This document shows, in pieces, positions 43,929 to 53,264 of a stretch of 62,204 nucleotides of DNA (positions are counted from its first letter, which is position 1; every line of letters begins with the position of its first letter). A program made the translations under genes and the position numbers. The stretch comes from Verrucomicrobiales bacterium (lineage in GTDB: Bacteria; Verrucomicrobiota; Verrucomicrobiia; Limisphaerales; CANJXF01). The notes under the pieces are model-generated. The model was not told where the DNA came from. It saw only the letters and a list, made by a program, of their open reading frames with translations, and ran no database searches. Location of the stretch: positions 1-62,204 of the forward strand of contig CANJXF010000022.1 of assembly GCA_947478865.1 (NCBI GenBank), written 5' to 3'.

Positions 43929-46394
43929 ATGAATTGGCTCGTCCGTATTTTGTCTCTGATGGCATTGACCGTTCCTGCTCTTTCAGCGGAGCAGGTGAAT
44001 TATCTCAAGGAAATCAAACCGCTTCTTTCCGGGGCTTGCTACCAATGCCACAGCGAAACGCAACAGAAAGGCGGTTTGCGTTTAGACACCGGCGCAAACG
44101 CACGCAAAGGCGGAGAGAAGGGGGCGGTCATTGTTCCCGGAAGAAGTGACGAGAGCCTTTTGATCAAGGCAGTGATGGGCGTTGCAAAAGATTTGCCCCG
44201 CATGCCTTACAAGAAATCTCCGCTCGATGACGAGAAGGTCGCACTGCTTAAAAAGTGGATTGATGAAGGCGCGAAGTCTCCCGCCAACGAGAAAGCGGAA
44301 TCTGTTTTGCATTGGGCTTTCGTCCCATCGCCAGCCGTGGTTCCGGTTCCCTCAGTTAAGCAAACCAAGTGGCCGCGCAACGACATTGATCACTTCATTC
44401 TCGCTCGGTTGGAAAAACAGCACATCAAACCTTCGCCCGAAGCGGATCGCGTCACGCTGATTCGCCGTGTCAGCCTGGATCTCACCGGTCTTCCTCCGAG
44501 CATCGCGGAGGTGGATGAGTTTCTGAAAGACAAGCGCGCCGACGCTTACGACAGGTTGGTGGAACGGTTGCTTGGTTCCAAACATTACGGCGAACGTTGG
44601 GGGCGGCATTGGCTCGACGCCGCGCGTTACGCGGATTCCAACGGCTACAGCATTGATGCGCCGCGGCAGATTTGGAAATATCGCGATTGGGTCATTCACG
44701 CCTTCAACCGCGACATGCCCTTTGACGAATTCACGATCGATCAATTGGCGGGCGATTTGCGACCCAACGCAACCCTTGAACAAAAGGTTGCCACCGGTTT
44801 CCATCGCAACACGCAGATCAATCAGGAAGGCGGAATCGACAAGGAACAGTTTCGCGTCGAATCGATTGTCGATCGCGTCAACACCACGGCGGGAACCTGG
44901 CTGGGTCTGACGATGGGATGCGCGCAATGTCACGATCACAAATTCGATCCGATCGCGCAGAAGGAGTATTATCAACTCTTCGCGTTTCTCAATAACCAGG
45001 AGGAGCCGGACCTGGAAATCCCCAGTGCACCCGATCTTCAACGTCAGGAAACCTTGCGCAAAGAATTCACGAGCGCGGAAAACGAGCTTAAGGCTTATGT
45101 CGATTCCGCTGCTGGCGATGTCTCAATGTGGCAAAAATCGCTTTCTCCCGAGCAGGTCGCGAAATTGAAGCCCGAGATCAAAACCGTTTTGGAAACGCCT
45201 TTCGACAAGCGGACGCTGAAGCAAAAGCTGGTGCTGGTGGATCAAATCCGCAAGGGCAACGAGGATTACAAAAGGAAGAAGTCTCAATTTACGAAATTCG
45301 AGAAAACGAAACTCGATCTGACGACTACCATGGTTTTGCAAGAACGAAGCGAGCCGAGGCAATCGTATCTATTCATCAAGGGCGATTTCACGCGCCACGG
45401 CGACATCGTCACTCCCGGCGTGCCGAAAATTCTGCCGCCATTGCCCGCTGAAACGAAAAACCCAAACCGTCTCGACCTGGCGAAGTGGCTGGTTGATCCA
45501 AAGAATCCGTTGCCCGCGCGCGTCACGATGAACCGCATCTGGATGCAGTATTTCGCCAAAGGAATCGTAGAGACGGAAAATGATTTTGGCACGCAAGGCT
45601 CCGGTCCGTCGCATCCTGAATTGCTCGATTGGCTCGCGAATGAATTCCTCAGACAGAAGTGGAGCCAGAAGGCGATGCACCGGCTTATTGTGACTTCCGC
45701 AACCTACCGCCAGTCGTCACGCGCTCGTCCGGATTTGAACATCCTCGATCCCTACAACAAATTGCTCGCGCGACAAAATCGCTTTCGTCTCGATGCTGAA
45801 GTGGTGCGCGATGTCGAACTCACCGTGAGCGGTTTACTCAACGACGAAGTTGGCGGCCCAAGTGTTTTCCCGCCCATTCCCGATGGCGTAATGACTCTCG
45901 GCCAAAGCAAACGCGAATGGAAAACCAGCGAAGGGCCCGCTCGCTATCGTCGCGGCATGTACACCTTTTTCTATCGCGCCACGCCTCCGCCCGGCTTGAT
46001 GGTTTTTGATGCGCCAGAAACCACCAGCACTTGCACCCGCCGCCTTCGCTCCAACACGCCGTTGCAATCGCTCACGCTCCTGAACGACGCTGGGTTCATG
46101 GAGTTTGCGCAAAGCCTCGCTCTTCGGGTGTTGAAGGAGGTTCCGGAGAATGACAACGCCCGCATCGATCACGCCTTTCGACTTTGCCTCTCGCGTGAAC
46201 CGAAGCGCGATGAGCAACAGCGATTAAGGGAACTGCTCGATTCGCAGTTGAAGAGCTACGATTCGCAGCCGGAGGAAGCGAAAGCGTTGTCGCCGAAAAA
46301 TCTCCCCGCCCACGCAAACGTAAAGCAACTGGCCGCGTGGACCACGGTTTCGCGCGTCTTGCTGAACCTCGACGAAACCATCACGCGGGAATAG
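43929..46394 (+). CDS. PSCyt1-DUF1549-DUF1553 protein
   Basis: 821 residues, the compact form of this PVC family. Signal peptide NWLVRILSLMALTVPALSAE. The PSCyt1 haem motif is CYQCH. DUF1549 has GERWGRHWLDAARYADSNGY and a second CxxCH in GCAQCHDHKFDPI. A charged helical linker at about 375-465 is followed by DUF1553 with NRIWMQYFAKGIVETENDFG, ATYRQSSRARPD and RRLRSNTPLQSL. It lacks the C-terminal extension of the paralogue at 29229. It is followed 14 bases later by DUF1501. Confidence 0.92.
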   Translation: MNWLVRILSLMALTVPALSAEQVNYLKEIKPLLSGACYQCHSETQQKGGLRLDTGANARKGGEKGAVIVPGRSDESLLIKAVMGVAKDLPRMPYKKSPLDDEKVALLKKWIDEGAKSPANEKAESVLHWAFVPSPAVVPVPSVKQTKWPRNDIDHFILARLEKQHIKPSPEADRVTLIRRVSLDLTGLPPSIAEVDEFLKDKRADAYDRLVERLLGSKHYGERWGRHWLDAARYADSNGYSIDAPRQIWKYRDWVIHAFNRDMPFDEFTIDQLAGDLRPNATLEQKVATGFHRNTQINQEGGIDKEQFRVESIVDRVNTTAGTWLGLTMGCAQCHDHKFDPIAQKEYYQLFAFLNNQEEPDLEIPSAPDLQRQETLRKEFTSAENELKAYVDSAAGDVSMWQKSLSPEQVAKLKPEIKTVLETPFDKRTLKQKLVLVDQIRKGNEDYKRKKSQFTKFEKTKLDLTTTMVLQERSEPRQSYLFIKGDFTRHGDIVTPGVPKILPPLPAETKNPNRLDLAKWLVDPKNPLPARVTMNRIWMQYFAKGIVETENDFGTQGSGPSHPELLDWLANEFLRQKWSQKAMHRLIVTSATYRQSSRARPDLNILDPYNKLLARQNRFRLDAEVVRDVELTVSGLLNDEVGGPSVFPPIPDGVMTLGQSKREWKTSEGPARYRRGMYTFFYRATPPPGLMVFDAPETTSTCTRRLRSNTPLQSLTLLNDAGFMEFAQSLALRVLKEVPENDNARIDHAFRLCLSREPKRDEQQRLRELLDSQLKSYDSQPEEAKALSPKNLPAHANVKQLAAWTTVSRVLLNLDETITRE

Positions 46395-46408
46395 ATCGGC
46401 TGAAAACT

Positions 46409-47878
46409 ATGTTAAGTGCGCCCAACGATTTTCAGTCAGACAAACTTCGCGAGTCCACGCGTCGCCAATTCTTCGGCCGATGCGTCATGGGCCTAGGCTC
46501 CATCGCGCTCGCCTCCTTGCTGAGCGAGCAAAAGCTTTTCGCCGCTGAGCCAGTCAAGCTGGTCAATCCGCTGGATCCGCGTCCTGGCCATTTTCCCGCC
46601 AAAGTCAAAAACATCATCTACCTTTTCATGGCCGGAGGCCCGAGCCAGCTTGAGTTGTTCGATTACAAACCGAAGCTGGTCGAGCTCAACGGCAAACCGA
46701 TTCCCGATTCCTATCTCAAGGGAAAACGATTCGCGTTCATGGATACTTTTGCCAAGGACCCGCCCAAGCTTCTTGGCACGCGCCGCAAATTCGCGCAGCA
46801 CGGCAACAGTGGCGCATGGGTTTCAGAATTGTTCCCGCACACCGCCGGCATCGTGGATGACATCTCCCTCGTTCATTCGTGCGCGACGGATGTTTTCAAT
46901 CATGCACCCGCCAAGTTGTTCATGAACACCGGTTCCTCGCAGTTCGGCCGGCCGAGCATGGGCGCATGGGTGACTTATGGAATCGGGAGTGAATCGAAAG
47001 ACTTACCCGGCTTCGTCGTCTTGCAATCCGGCCCGCGTGGTCCGCGCGGCGGTGCGGTGAATTGGGCGAGCGGATTTTTACCGACGACCTATCAAGGCGT
47101 CCCGTTGCGTGGACAAGGCGAGCCGATTTTAAATTTGAGCAGCCCGCAAGGGGTGAGCGCCAATCGTCAACGCCAGACTATCGATGCCATTCGCGATTTG
47201 AATTTGAAACGGTTGGTGGAAACCGGCGATGAAGAAATTCGCACCCGCATTTCGGCCTACGAAATGGCCTATCGCATGCAAAGCAGCGCGCCGGAGTTGA
47301 TCGATCTTTCCAGCGAAACGCAGGCGACAAAAGATTTATACGGCATCACGGAAGGCGAACCCTCCTTCGCGCGAAATTGCCTGCTCGCTCGCCGCCTGGT
47401 GGAACGCGGGTCGCGCTTTGTGCAACTTTATCACACCAATTGGGATAGCCACGGCGGCCCGGGCGAAGACCTCGAAAAATCTTTCGAGAAAGTCACTCGC
47501 GAAGTGGACCAACCGTGCGCCGCGCTCATCAAGGATCTCAAACAACGCGGCATGCTCGATGACACGCTGGTCATCTGGGGTGGCGAATTCGGCCGCACGC
47601 CGATGGGTGAGAATCGCGATTCCACCGGTCGCAATCATCACATTGATTCATTCACGATGTGGTTCGCCGGCGCGGGTGTGAAAGCCGGGCAAGTCCTCGG
47701 CCAGACGGACGAGCTTGGCTTCAGCCCTGTCGAAGATCGTTGCCACGTCCACGATATCCACGCGACCATCCTGCACTTGCTCGGGCTCGAACACACCAGG
47801 CTGACCTTCCGCTTCCAAGGTCGCGACTTCCGCCTGACCGATGTCCATGGAGAATTGATCCACAAGCTCATGGCGTAA
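46409..47878 (+). CDS. DUF1501 Tat-exported protein
   Basis: 489 residues from ATG 46409; the frame is open 72 bases upstream into the previous gene. A twin-arginine signal is visible (STRRQFFGR, then a hydrophobic stretch ending KLFAAE). Family motifs are YLFMAGGPSQLELFDYKP, WGGEFGRTPMGE, GRNHHIDSFT and VHDIHATILHLLGL. The potential metal-binding Asp and His residues are retained. It is the second DUF1501 of the window and pairs with the upstream PSCyt1 protein. The function is unknown. Confidence 0.9.
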   Translation: MLSAPNDFQSDKLRESTRRQFFGRCVMGLGSIALASLLSEQKLFAAEPVKLVNPLDPRPGHFPAKVKNIIYLFMAGGPSQLELFDYKPKLVELNGKPIPDSYLKGKRFAFMDTFAKDPPKLLGTRRKFAQHGNSGAWVSELFPHTAGIVDDISLVHSCATDVFNHAPAKLFMNTGSSQFGRPSMGAWVTYGIGSESKDLPGFVVLQSGPRGPRGGAVNWASGFLPTTYQGVPLRGQGEPILNLSSPQGVSANRQRQTIDAIRDLNLKRLVETGDEEIRTRISAYEMAYRMQSSAPELIDLSSETQATKDLYGITEGEPSFARNCLLARRLVERGSRFVQLYHTNWDSHGGPGEDLEKSFEKVTREVDQPCAALIKDLKQRGMLDDTLVIWGGEFGRTPMGENRDSTGRNHHIDSFTMWFAGAGVKAGQVLGQTDELGFSPVEDRCHVHDIHATILHLLGLEHTRLTFRFQGRDFRLTDVHGELIHKLMA

Positions 47879-47999
47879 TTGGGTGCCGGCCTGTCTGATC
47901 GTTGGTTACGTGGTTGCAATTCGGCCATCACGGGCGAGATTGCCAAGTGTTTTTGCGGTATTCCCCAATGATGGGTGAAAGGAATCTACGGATTGAAAA

Positions 48000-50324
48000 G
48001 TGAAGGAAGTTGAACAAGCAATTACCAGGGAAGGCGGGGCTGAAGAGGCGTTGCGCGAGTGCATCGCCATTCTCGAATTCACTCTGGACGCAGCCCAGGT
48101 CGGCGATTGGAATCTGGATTTGATCCACGACACGGCGCAGCGTTCGCTGCGGCATGATCAGGTCTTTGGTTACAAGGAGCCGGTGCCGGAATGGGGCTTC
48201 CGGAAATTCATCGAGCACGTGCATCCTGATGATCGCGCCGAAATTGAACGGACATTTCGCGAGGCGGTGGAGCAGCAGAAACCATGGCGTTTCGAATGCC
48301 GCGTGATCTGGCCCGATGGCAGCACCCATTGGATCGCCGCGCATGGTCGGATCTACCGGACAGCCGATGGAAAACCGACGCGCATGTTGGGTATTGTCCT
48401 GAACATTACCGGCCGGAAACAGGCGGAGGAATCGATCCGCGAAAGCGACGAGCGAATTCGTCTGGCGACCGAAGCGACCGGGGTGGGGATCTGGGAATGG
48501 AATGTCATCACCGATAAAATTCGCTGGGACGCACAGATGTTCCGGATTTATGGACTTGCTCCGACGAAAGACGGTTTTGTGTCCTACGCCGTCTGGAGGG
48601 ATGCTGTGGTGCCGGAGGATTTGCGCCAACAAGAGGAGATATTGCGAGACACGATTCGCCGTTGCGGCCACGGCACCCGCCAATTCCATATCCGCAGGTA
48701 TGACGACAAGCAGATTCGCCACATCCAATCCGTGGAGACGGTGCGCACCAACGCACAGGGTCAGGCGGAATGGGTGGTGGGGACGAACCTTGATACGACT
48801 GAGCGCAAGCGGGCGGAGGATGCCTTGCGGGAGAGCGAAGGCCGGCTGCGGTTGTTCATCGAGCATGCGCCTGCCGCCATTGCGATGTTCGACCGGGACA
48901 TGCGTTACCTTGCCGCGAGTCGGCGCTGGAAGGAGGATTATCGTGTGGAGGGAGATATTCTTGGACGTTCCCACTACGATGTCTTTCCTGATGTTCCGGA
49001 ACGATGGAAGGAAATCCATCGGCGCGGCCTGGCCGGAGAAATTTTGAGCGCCGACCAGGACCTCTTCGAGCGGAATGACGGAAAGATTCATTGGATTAAG
49101 TGGGAAGTGCGCCCCTGGTACATGGGTAACAGAGAAGTGGGTGGGATATTGATCGCCGCGGAAGAAGTGACCGCGCGCGTGCAGGCGCAGCAGGCGTTGA
49201 GAGAAAGCGAAGAGCGCCTGAGCGCGTTGGCGGAGAACATTCCGCAACTGGCGTGGATGGCCGACGAGAACGGTTGGCTTTTCTGGTACAACAAGCGGTG
49301 GTACGATTACACGGGAATGACCTTCGAAGAGATGCAGGGCTGGGGTTGGGAAAAGGTGCATCATCCCGACCACTTGCAGCGCGTTATCGCGAGCTGGAAG
49401 CCGGCGCTGGCCGAGGGCAAGCCGTGGGAAGACACCTTTCCGTTGCGTGGCAAAGACGGAAAATACCGGTGGTTCCTCTCTCGCGCTTTTCCGATTCGCG
49501 ACACGAATGGAAAAATCTCGCGTTGGTTCGGCACCAATACGGACATTACGGAATTGCGCGAAACGCAGGAGGAATTGAAGGAGGCGCAGAAAAATCTGCA
49601 ACTGCACGCGTCCAGACTGGAGGCGACTGTTGCCGAGCGCACGGCCAAGTTGCAGGAAATCATCGGCGAACTGGAGGCGTTTTCCTACAGCCTCTCGCAT
49701 GACATGCGCGCGCCGCTGCGGGCGATTCAAGGCTTCACGCAAATTGCGCTGGAGGAATGCGGCGAGAAGGCGAAGCCGTTTCTCAGCAAGGTGGTCAGCT
49801 CCGCACGGCGCCTCGACCGCATGATTCAAGCCGTCCTTTCCTACACCCGCACGTCCCGACAGGAGATTCGGATTGAGCCTGTGGACGTGGACCGGCTGTT
49901 GCACGAAATCATTTTGGAACGCCCGGAGTTGCAGCCCCCTAATGCCGAGGTGAGGGTGGAAAGGTCGCTGCTGCCGATGCAGGGGCACGAGGGATCGTTG
50001 ACCCAGTGCCTGACAAACCTTCTCGGAAACGCGGTGAAATTTGTCCCTCGCGGAGTCACGCCGCGCGTGCGCATTTTTAGCGAGGTGACCGGCAACGCCG
50101 TGCGGCTGTGGATCGAGGACAACGGCATCGGAATCGAACCGGAGGCGCAGCGCCGACTCTTCGAGATGTTCTACCGGGTGAACAGTGAAAATGAATATGA
50201 AGGCACCGGCATCGGGCTGGCAATCGTGCGCAAAGCCATCGAGCGAATGGGAGGTCAGGTGGGGGTGGAATCCCAACCCGGTCGCGGCAGCCGCTTCTGG
50301 GTGCAGTTGCCGAAAGTGGAATAG
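48000..50324 (+). CDS. soluble multi-PAS sensor histidine kinase
   Basis: 774 residues from a GTG start, with no signal or membrane segment. Four PAS/PAC units lie at about 20-145, 150-270, 275-400 and 405-525, each ending in a TGRKQAEES-type linker. A coiled coil follows, then HisKA with the phospho-His in SYSLSHDMRAPLRA, and HATPase_c with LTNLLGNAVKF, EDNGIGIE and GTGIGLAIVRKAIE. The H-box type resembles phytochrome-like kinases. No response regulator is adjacent, so it is an orphan. It lies directly upstream of the VWA/ABC operon, but a link is not shown. Confidence 0.92.
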   Translation: MKEVEQAITREGGAEEALRECIAILEFTLDAAQVGDWNLDLIHDTAQRSLRHDQVFGYKEPVPEWGFRKFIEHVHPDDRAEIERTFREAVEQQKPWRFECRVIWPDGSTHWIAAHGRIYRTADGKPTRMLGIVLNITGRKQAEESIRESDERIRLATEATGVGIWEWNVITDKIRWDAQMFRIYGLAPTKDGFVSYAVWRDAVVPEDLRQQEEILRDTIRRCGHGTRQFHIRRYDDKQIRHIQSVETVRTNAQGQAEWVVGTNLDTTERKRAEDALRESEGRLRLFIEHAPAAIAMFDRDMRYLAASRRWKEDYRVEGDILGRSHYDVFPDVPERWKEIHRRGLAGEILSADQDLFERNDGKIHWIKWEVRPWYMGNREVGGILIAAEEVTARVQAQQALRESEERLSALAENIPQLAWMADENGWLFWYNKRWYDYTGMTFEEMQGWGWEKVHHPDHLQRVIASWKPALAEGKPWEDTFPLRGKDGKYRWFLSRAFPIRDTNGKISRWFGTNTDITELRETQEELKEAQKNLQLHASRLEATVAERTAKLQEIIGELEAFSYSLSHDMRAPLRAIQGFTQIALEECGEKAKPFLSKVVSSARRLDRMIQAVLSYTRTSRQEIRIEPVDVDRLLHEIILERPELQPPNAEVRVERSLLPMQGHEGSLTQCLTNLLGNAVKFVPRGVTPRVRIFSEVTGNAVRLWIEDNGIGIEPEAQRRLFEMFYRVNSENEYEGTGIGLAIVRKAIERMGGQVGVESQPGRGSRFWVQLPKVE

Positions 50325-50337
50325 CTGAAATGCATCT

Positions 50338-50368
50338 GGGGCAATCCAATGCGTCCAAGATTCGCCCC
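50338..50368 (+). terminator. possible stem-loop after the histidine kinase
   Basis: GGGGC (50338-50342) pairs with GCCCC (50364-50368), with ATC/GAT pairing possible inside. It sits 14 bases after the kinase stop and before the next operon. It is imperfect, and only a weak pyrimidine run (CTCCTTTCT) follows. Confidence 0.3.
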
Positions 50369-50469
50369 GTCCTCCTTTCTCGACTGAACCATGAGGCCAT
50401 CAAAAGTTGCAGCCACTATTTTTGTCGATCTGCCCACGGGGATTGTTTAGCTTCGCCCATCTAATCGTT

Positions 50470-52305
50470 TTGAATTTTCTCGCCCCAACGGCTTTTTGGT
50501 TTGCGGCCACGGTTCCGATCGTGGTGCTCTTTTATTTGCTCAAGCGCAAACGGGTGGTGAAGCTCGTTTCCAGCACGTTGCTCTGGCAAAAATTTCTCGC
50601 TGAGACACAGGCCAACGCACCGTTTCAAAAGCTGCGGCACAACTGGCTTCTTCTGTTGCAACTGCTGCTGTTGATCCTCGCGATCTTTGCGCTGAGCCGT
50701 CCTTATTTTTCCGGCAATTCCAAAAGCGCTGCGCTGCGCGTGGTGATTCTCGATGCGTCCGCTTCCATGCAAAGCACGGACGATGCTCCGTCGCGTTTTG
50801 AGAAAGCGCGCGCCGAAGCGCTCAAGTGGGTGGACGGGTTGCGCGATCAGGATCAGATGCTCGTGCTTCAGGCCGCGGCGAACACCGAAGTCAAACAATC
50901 CGCCACGAGCAATAAAACCGCCTTGCGCCGCGCGCTGGAATCCTGCGCTGTGACCGATTCGCCGACGCACATCAAGGAAGCGCTCAAGCTCGCCGAGACG
51001 TTGACGCGCGATCAAACCGAGGCGGAAATTCATCTCTTCAGCGACGGTGCGGTGGGTGATCTCACGGAATTTGAAAACAAAGGTTTGCGCCTCGTTTATC
51101 ATCGCGTCGGCGAGCGGGCCAACAACCTGGGAATCACTGCGCTGGATGTCCGGTCGAATCCCGAGGATCCGAAACAACGGGCGGTCTACACCAGCGTGCA
51201 AAATTTTTCCACTAATTCACACGAAGCGGAGCTGGAGTTGCGTTTTGAAAATGAAATCCAGGAAGTGCGTCCGCTGAAATTGGAACCCGGGGATACGTCG
51301 CCGCAGGTTTTCCTGGCGACGCAGGCGAAGGACGGCGTCTTCTCGGTGAACCTGAAAGTGAAGGATGATTTGGCGGCCGATAATCAGGCTTCGATGTTCA
51401 GCCAATTGCCGCAACCGGTCAAAATTCTGCTTGTGAGCCGCGGAAATCGTTTTCTTGAAAAAGCCCTCCGCGCCGCCGTCAACGTTGAGCTTTCCTCGGT
51501 CCAGGAATTGAACGATTCGGCGGATGGATTCGACCTCGTGGTGCTCGACGACATTTTACCCGTCGTCTGGCCGAAAGGAAATGTGCTCGCTGTTCACGTT
51601 GCCAACACAAATTGGTTTGATGGCGTTTCCAAAGCAGAGAACCCCGCGATTGTTGATTGGAAGAATACGCATCCGCTCTTGCGCTACGTGAATTTTGACA
51701 ACGTGCAAATCAGCGAAACACTCGCCGTGAAGACTCCGACCTGGGCGCTCTCGCTGGTGGAAGCGCAACAGACTCCGCTCGTTCTGGCGGGGGAATTGGC
51801 GCGGCAGAAAATTGTCTGGATCGGTTTCGACACGCTGCAAAGCACCTGGCCGTTGCGCATTTCATTTCCGATTTTTATCGCAAACGCCGTGGAGTATTTG
51901 AATCCAGCATCAGCGAAAAACAGCCAACTCTTTGTCCATGCGGGCGAGCCGTTTCGCTTTGCTTTGGTGCAAAGCGCCAAGAATGCCGAGCTCACGTTGC
52001 CTGATGGCAAAAAGCGGATGCTGGAAATCGATTCCACCGCTCGCGAAATTGTTTTCGGCGAGACAGCAAAGCAGGGGACCTATCGATTGCGCGTAGGAAC
52101 GAATGATACTGCGTTTTGCGTAAATCTTCTCGATGCCGCTGAAAGCAACACCAAGCCGAAAACGGAGTTGCAGTTCGGAAGATATTCCAAGGTTGAAGCG
52201 ACGAAATTAAAACGCGCCAACATGGAATTGTGGCGTTGGATTGCGGGAGCAGCGCTGGCGGTCCTGATGTTCGAGTGGTGGTATTACCATCGGAGGACGG
52301 CGTGA
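50470..52305 (+). CDS. BatA/VWA-domain membrane protein
   Basis: About 611 residues. The TTG at 50470 is chosen because it gives the family opening NFLAPTAFWF; the frame is open to 50407. Topology: a helix at about 8-24, a loop with LLKRKRVVKLVSSTLLWQ, and a second helix LLLLQLLLLILAIFALSRPYF (BatA N-terminal domain). A von Willebrand A domain follows with an intact DxSxS metal site (LDASASM) and FSDGAVGD. A long periplasmic part and a last helix near the C-terminus complete it. BatA-type proteins usually work with a MoxR ATPase and a DUF58 protein, neither of which is nearby. Its stop overlaps the next start. Confidence 0.85.
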   Translation: MNFLAPTAFWFAATVPIVVLFYLLKRKRVVKLVSSTLLWQKFLAETQANAPFQKLRHNWLLLLQLLLLILAIFALSRPYFSGNSKSAALRVVILDASASMQSTDDAPSRFEKARAEALKWVDGLRDQDQMLVLQAAANTEVKQSATSNKTALRRALESCAVTDSPTHIKEALKLAETLTRDQTEAEIHLFSDGAVGDLTEFENKGLRLVYHRVGERANNLGITALDVRSNPEDPKQRAVYTSVQNFSTNSHEAELELRFENEIQEVRPLKLEPGDTSPQVFLATQAKDGVFSVNLKVKDDLAADNQASMFSQLPQPVKILLVSRGNRFLEKALRAAVNVELSSVQELNDSADGFDLVVLDDILPVVWPKGNVLAVHVANTNWFDGVSKAENPAIVDWKNTHPLLRYVNFDNVQISETLAVKTPTWALSLVEAQQTPLVLAGELARQKIVWIGFDTLQSTWPLRISFPIFIANAVEYLNPASAKNSQLFVHAGEPFRFALVQSAKNAELTLPDGKKRMLEIDSTAREIVFGETAKQGTYRLRVGTNDTAFCVNLLDAAESNTKPKTELQFGRYSKVEATKLKRANMELWRWIAGAALAVLMFEWWYYHRRTA

Positions 52306-53264
52306 CGGCAAAATTATCCTCGTCCAGTAGTGTCCGCCTTCTGCTGTGGACTGTCGTTGCTTTTGCAATTGTTATTCTGTTTCTCCTTTTTTCCGTTCCA
52401 TCACACCCAAAGCGGGTGGTAATTGTTTACACCTCCCAGGATCAGATTTACGCCGAGCCGATTTTCGCGGAATTTACCAAACAAACTGGAATCAAAGTTC
52501 GCGCCGCCTATGACAGCGAAGCGGTGAAAACGGTCGGATTGGTTAACCGCCTGATCGCCGAGAAAAATCATCCGCAATGCGACCTGTTCTGGAACAATGA
52601 AGAATTGCGCACACGGCAATTGGAGAAGCAAGGCCTGCTGCGCCAGACGAATTCCTGGGAATCATTCGGTTTTCGCAAACGCCAACTCGTGATCAACACG
52701 AATCAGCTCAAGAACCCAAACTGCCCTCGCACCTTGCTTGCGCTCACCAACGAAGTTTGCCGAGGCAAGGTCGCGCTGGCGTATCCGCTGTTCGGAACCA
52801 CGGCGACACATTTTCTCGGGCTGCGTGAGACTTTGGGTGAAACGAATTGGCAATCGTGGTGCCGTGCTCTCGCTGCCAACAAACCTTTGCTCGTTGATGG
52901 TAATTCCGTCGTTGTAAAACTCGTGGGCAGCGGCGATGCGTGGGTGGGATTAACCGATTCCGATGACGTGCGCGCCGGGAAACGCGAAGGTTTGCCGATC
53001 GAAGGAATTGATTTACGGGAATTTGATTTTTTCATTCGCAACACTGTGTCCGTGATTCGCAACGCGCCGCATCCCGAAGCCGCACAGAAGCTTTTTGAAT
53101 TCTTGCAGAGTGGCGCAATCAACGAAAAATTGTGTTCCGCCGGTGCGGTGGAAGGATTCGCGGCGCGTGGCGTCTCAATTACGCCGCCGACCATTGATTG
53201 GGAGCGACTTGTGCGTGATCAGGAAGCGGGCATGACGCAGTTGAAACAAATTTTTCTGCGATGA
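52302..53264 (+). CDS. ABC importer solute-binding protein, iron(III)/thiamine type, membrane-anchored
   Basis: 320 residues from GTG 52302, which overlaps the upstream TGA and has a strong GGAGG ribosome site six bases before it. The N-terminal hydrophobic segment (LLLWTVVAFAIVILFLLF) looks like an uncleaved anchor or signal. The rest is a periplasmic binding protein of the Fe3+/spermidine/thiamine class: VVIVYTSQDQIYAEPIFAEFTKQTGIKV, QCDLFWNNEELRTRQLEKQGLL, GSGDAWVGLTDSDD. Its stop overlaps the start of the permease gene (ATGA), so the two proteins are almost certainly partners. The ligand is not evident. Confidence 0.88.
   Translation: MTAKLSSSSSVRLLLWTVVAFAIVILFLLFSVPSHPKRVVIVYTSQDQIYAEPIFAEFTKQTGIKVRAAYDSEAVKTVGLVNRLIAEKNHPQCDLFWNNEELRTRQLEKQGLLRQTNSWESFGFRKRQLVINTNQLKNPNCPRTLLALTNEVCRGKVALAYPLFGTTATHFLGLRETLGETNWQSWCRALAANKPLLVDGNSVVVKLVGSGDAWVGLTDSDDVRAGKREGLPIEGIDLREFDFFIRNTVSVIRNAPHPEAAQKLFEFLQSGAINEKLCSAGAVEGFAARGVSITPPTIDWERLVRDQEAGMTQLKQIFLR

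Noticed and set aside
47928-50276. A 782-codon open frame on the minus strand opposite the histidine kinase
   Set aside because: The plus strand encodes an intact multi-PAS kinase with all catalytic boxes. The minus-strand protein shows no recognisable domain and is a mirror of high-GC codon structure.
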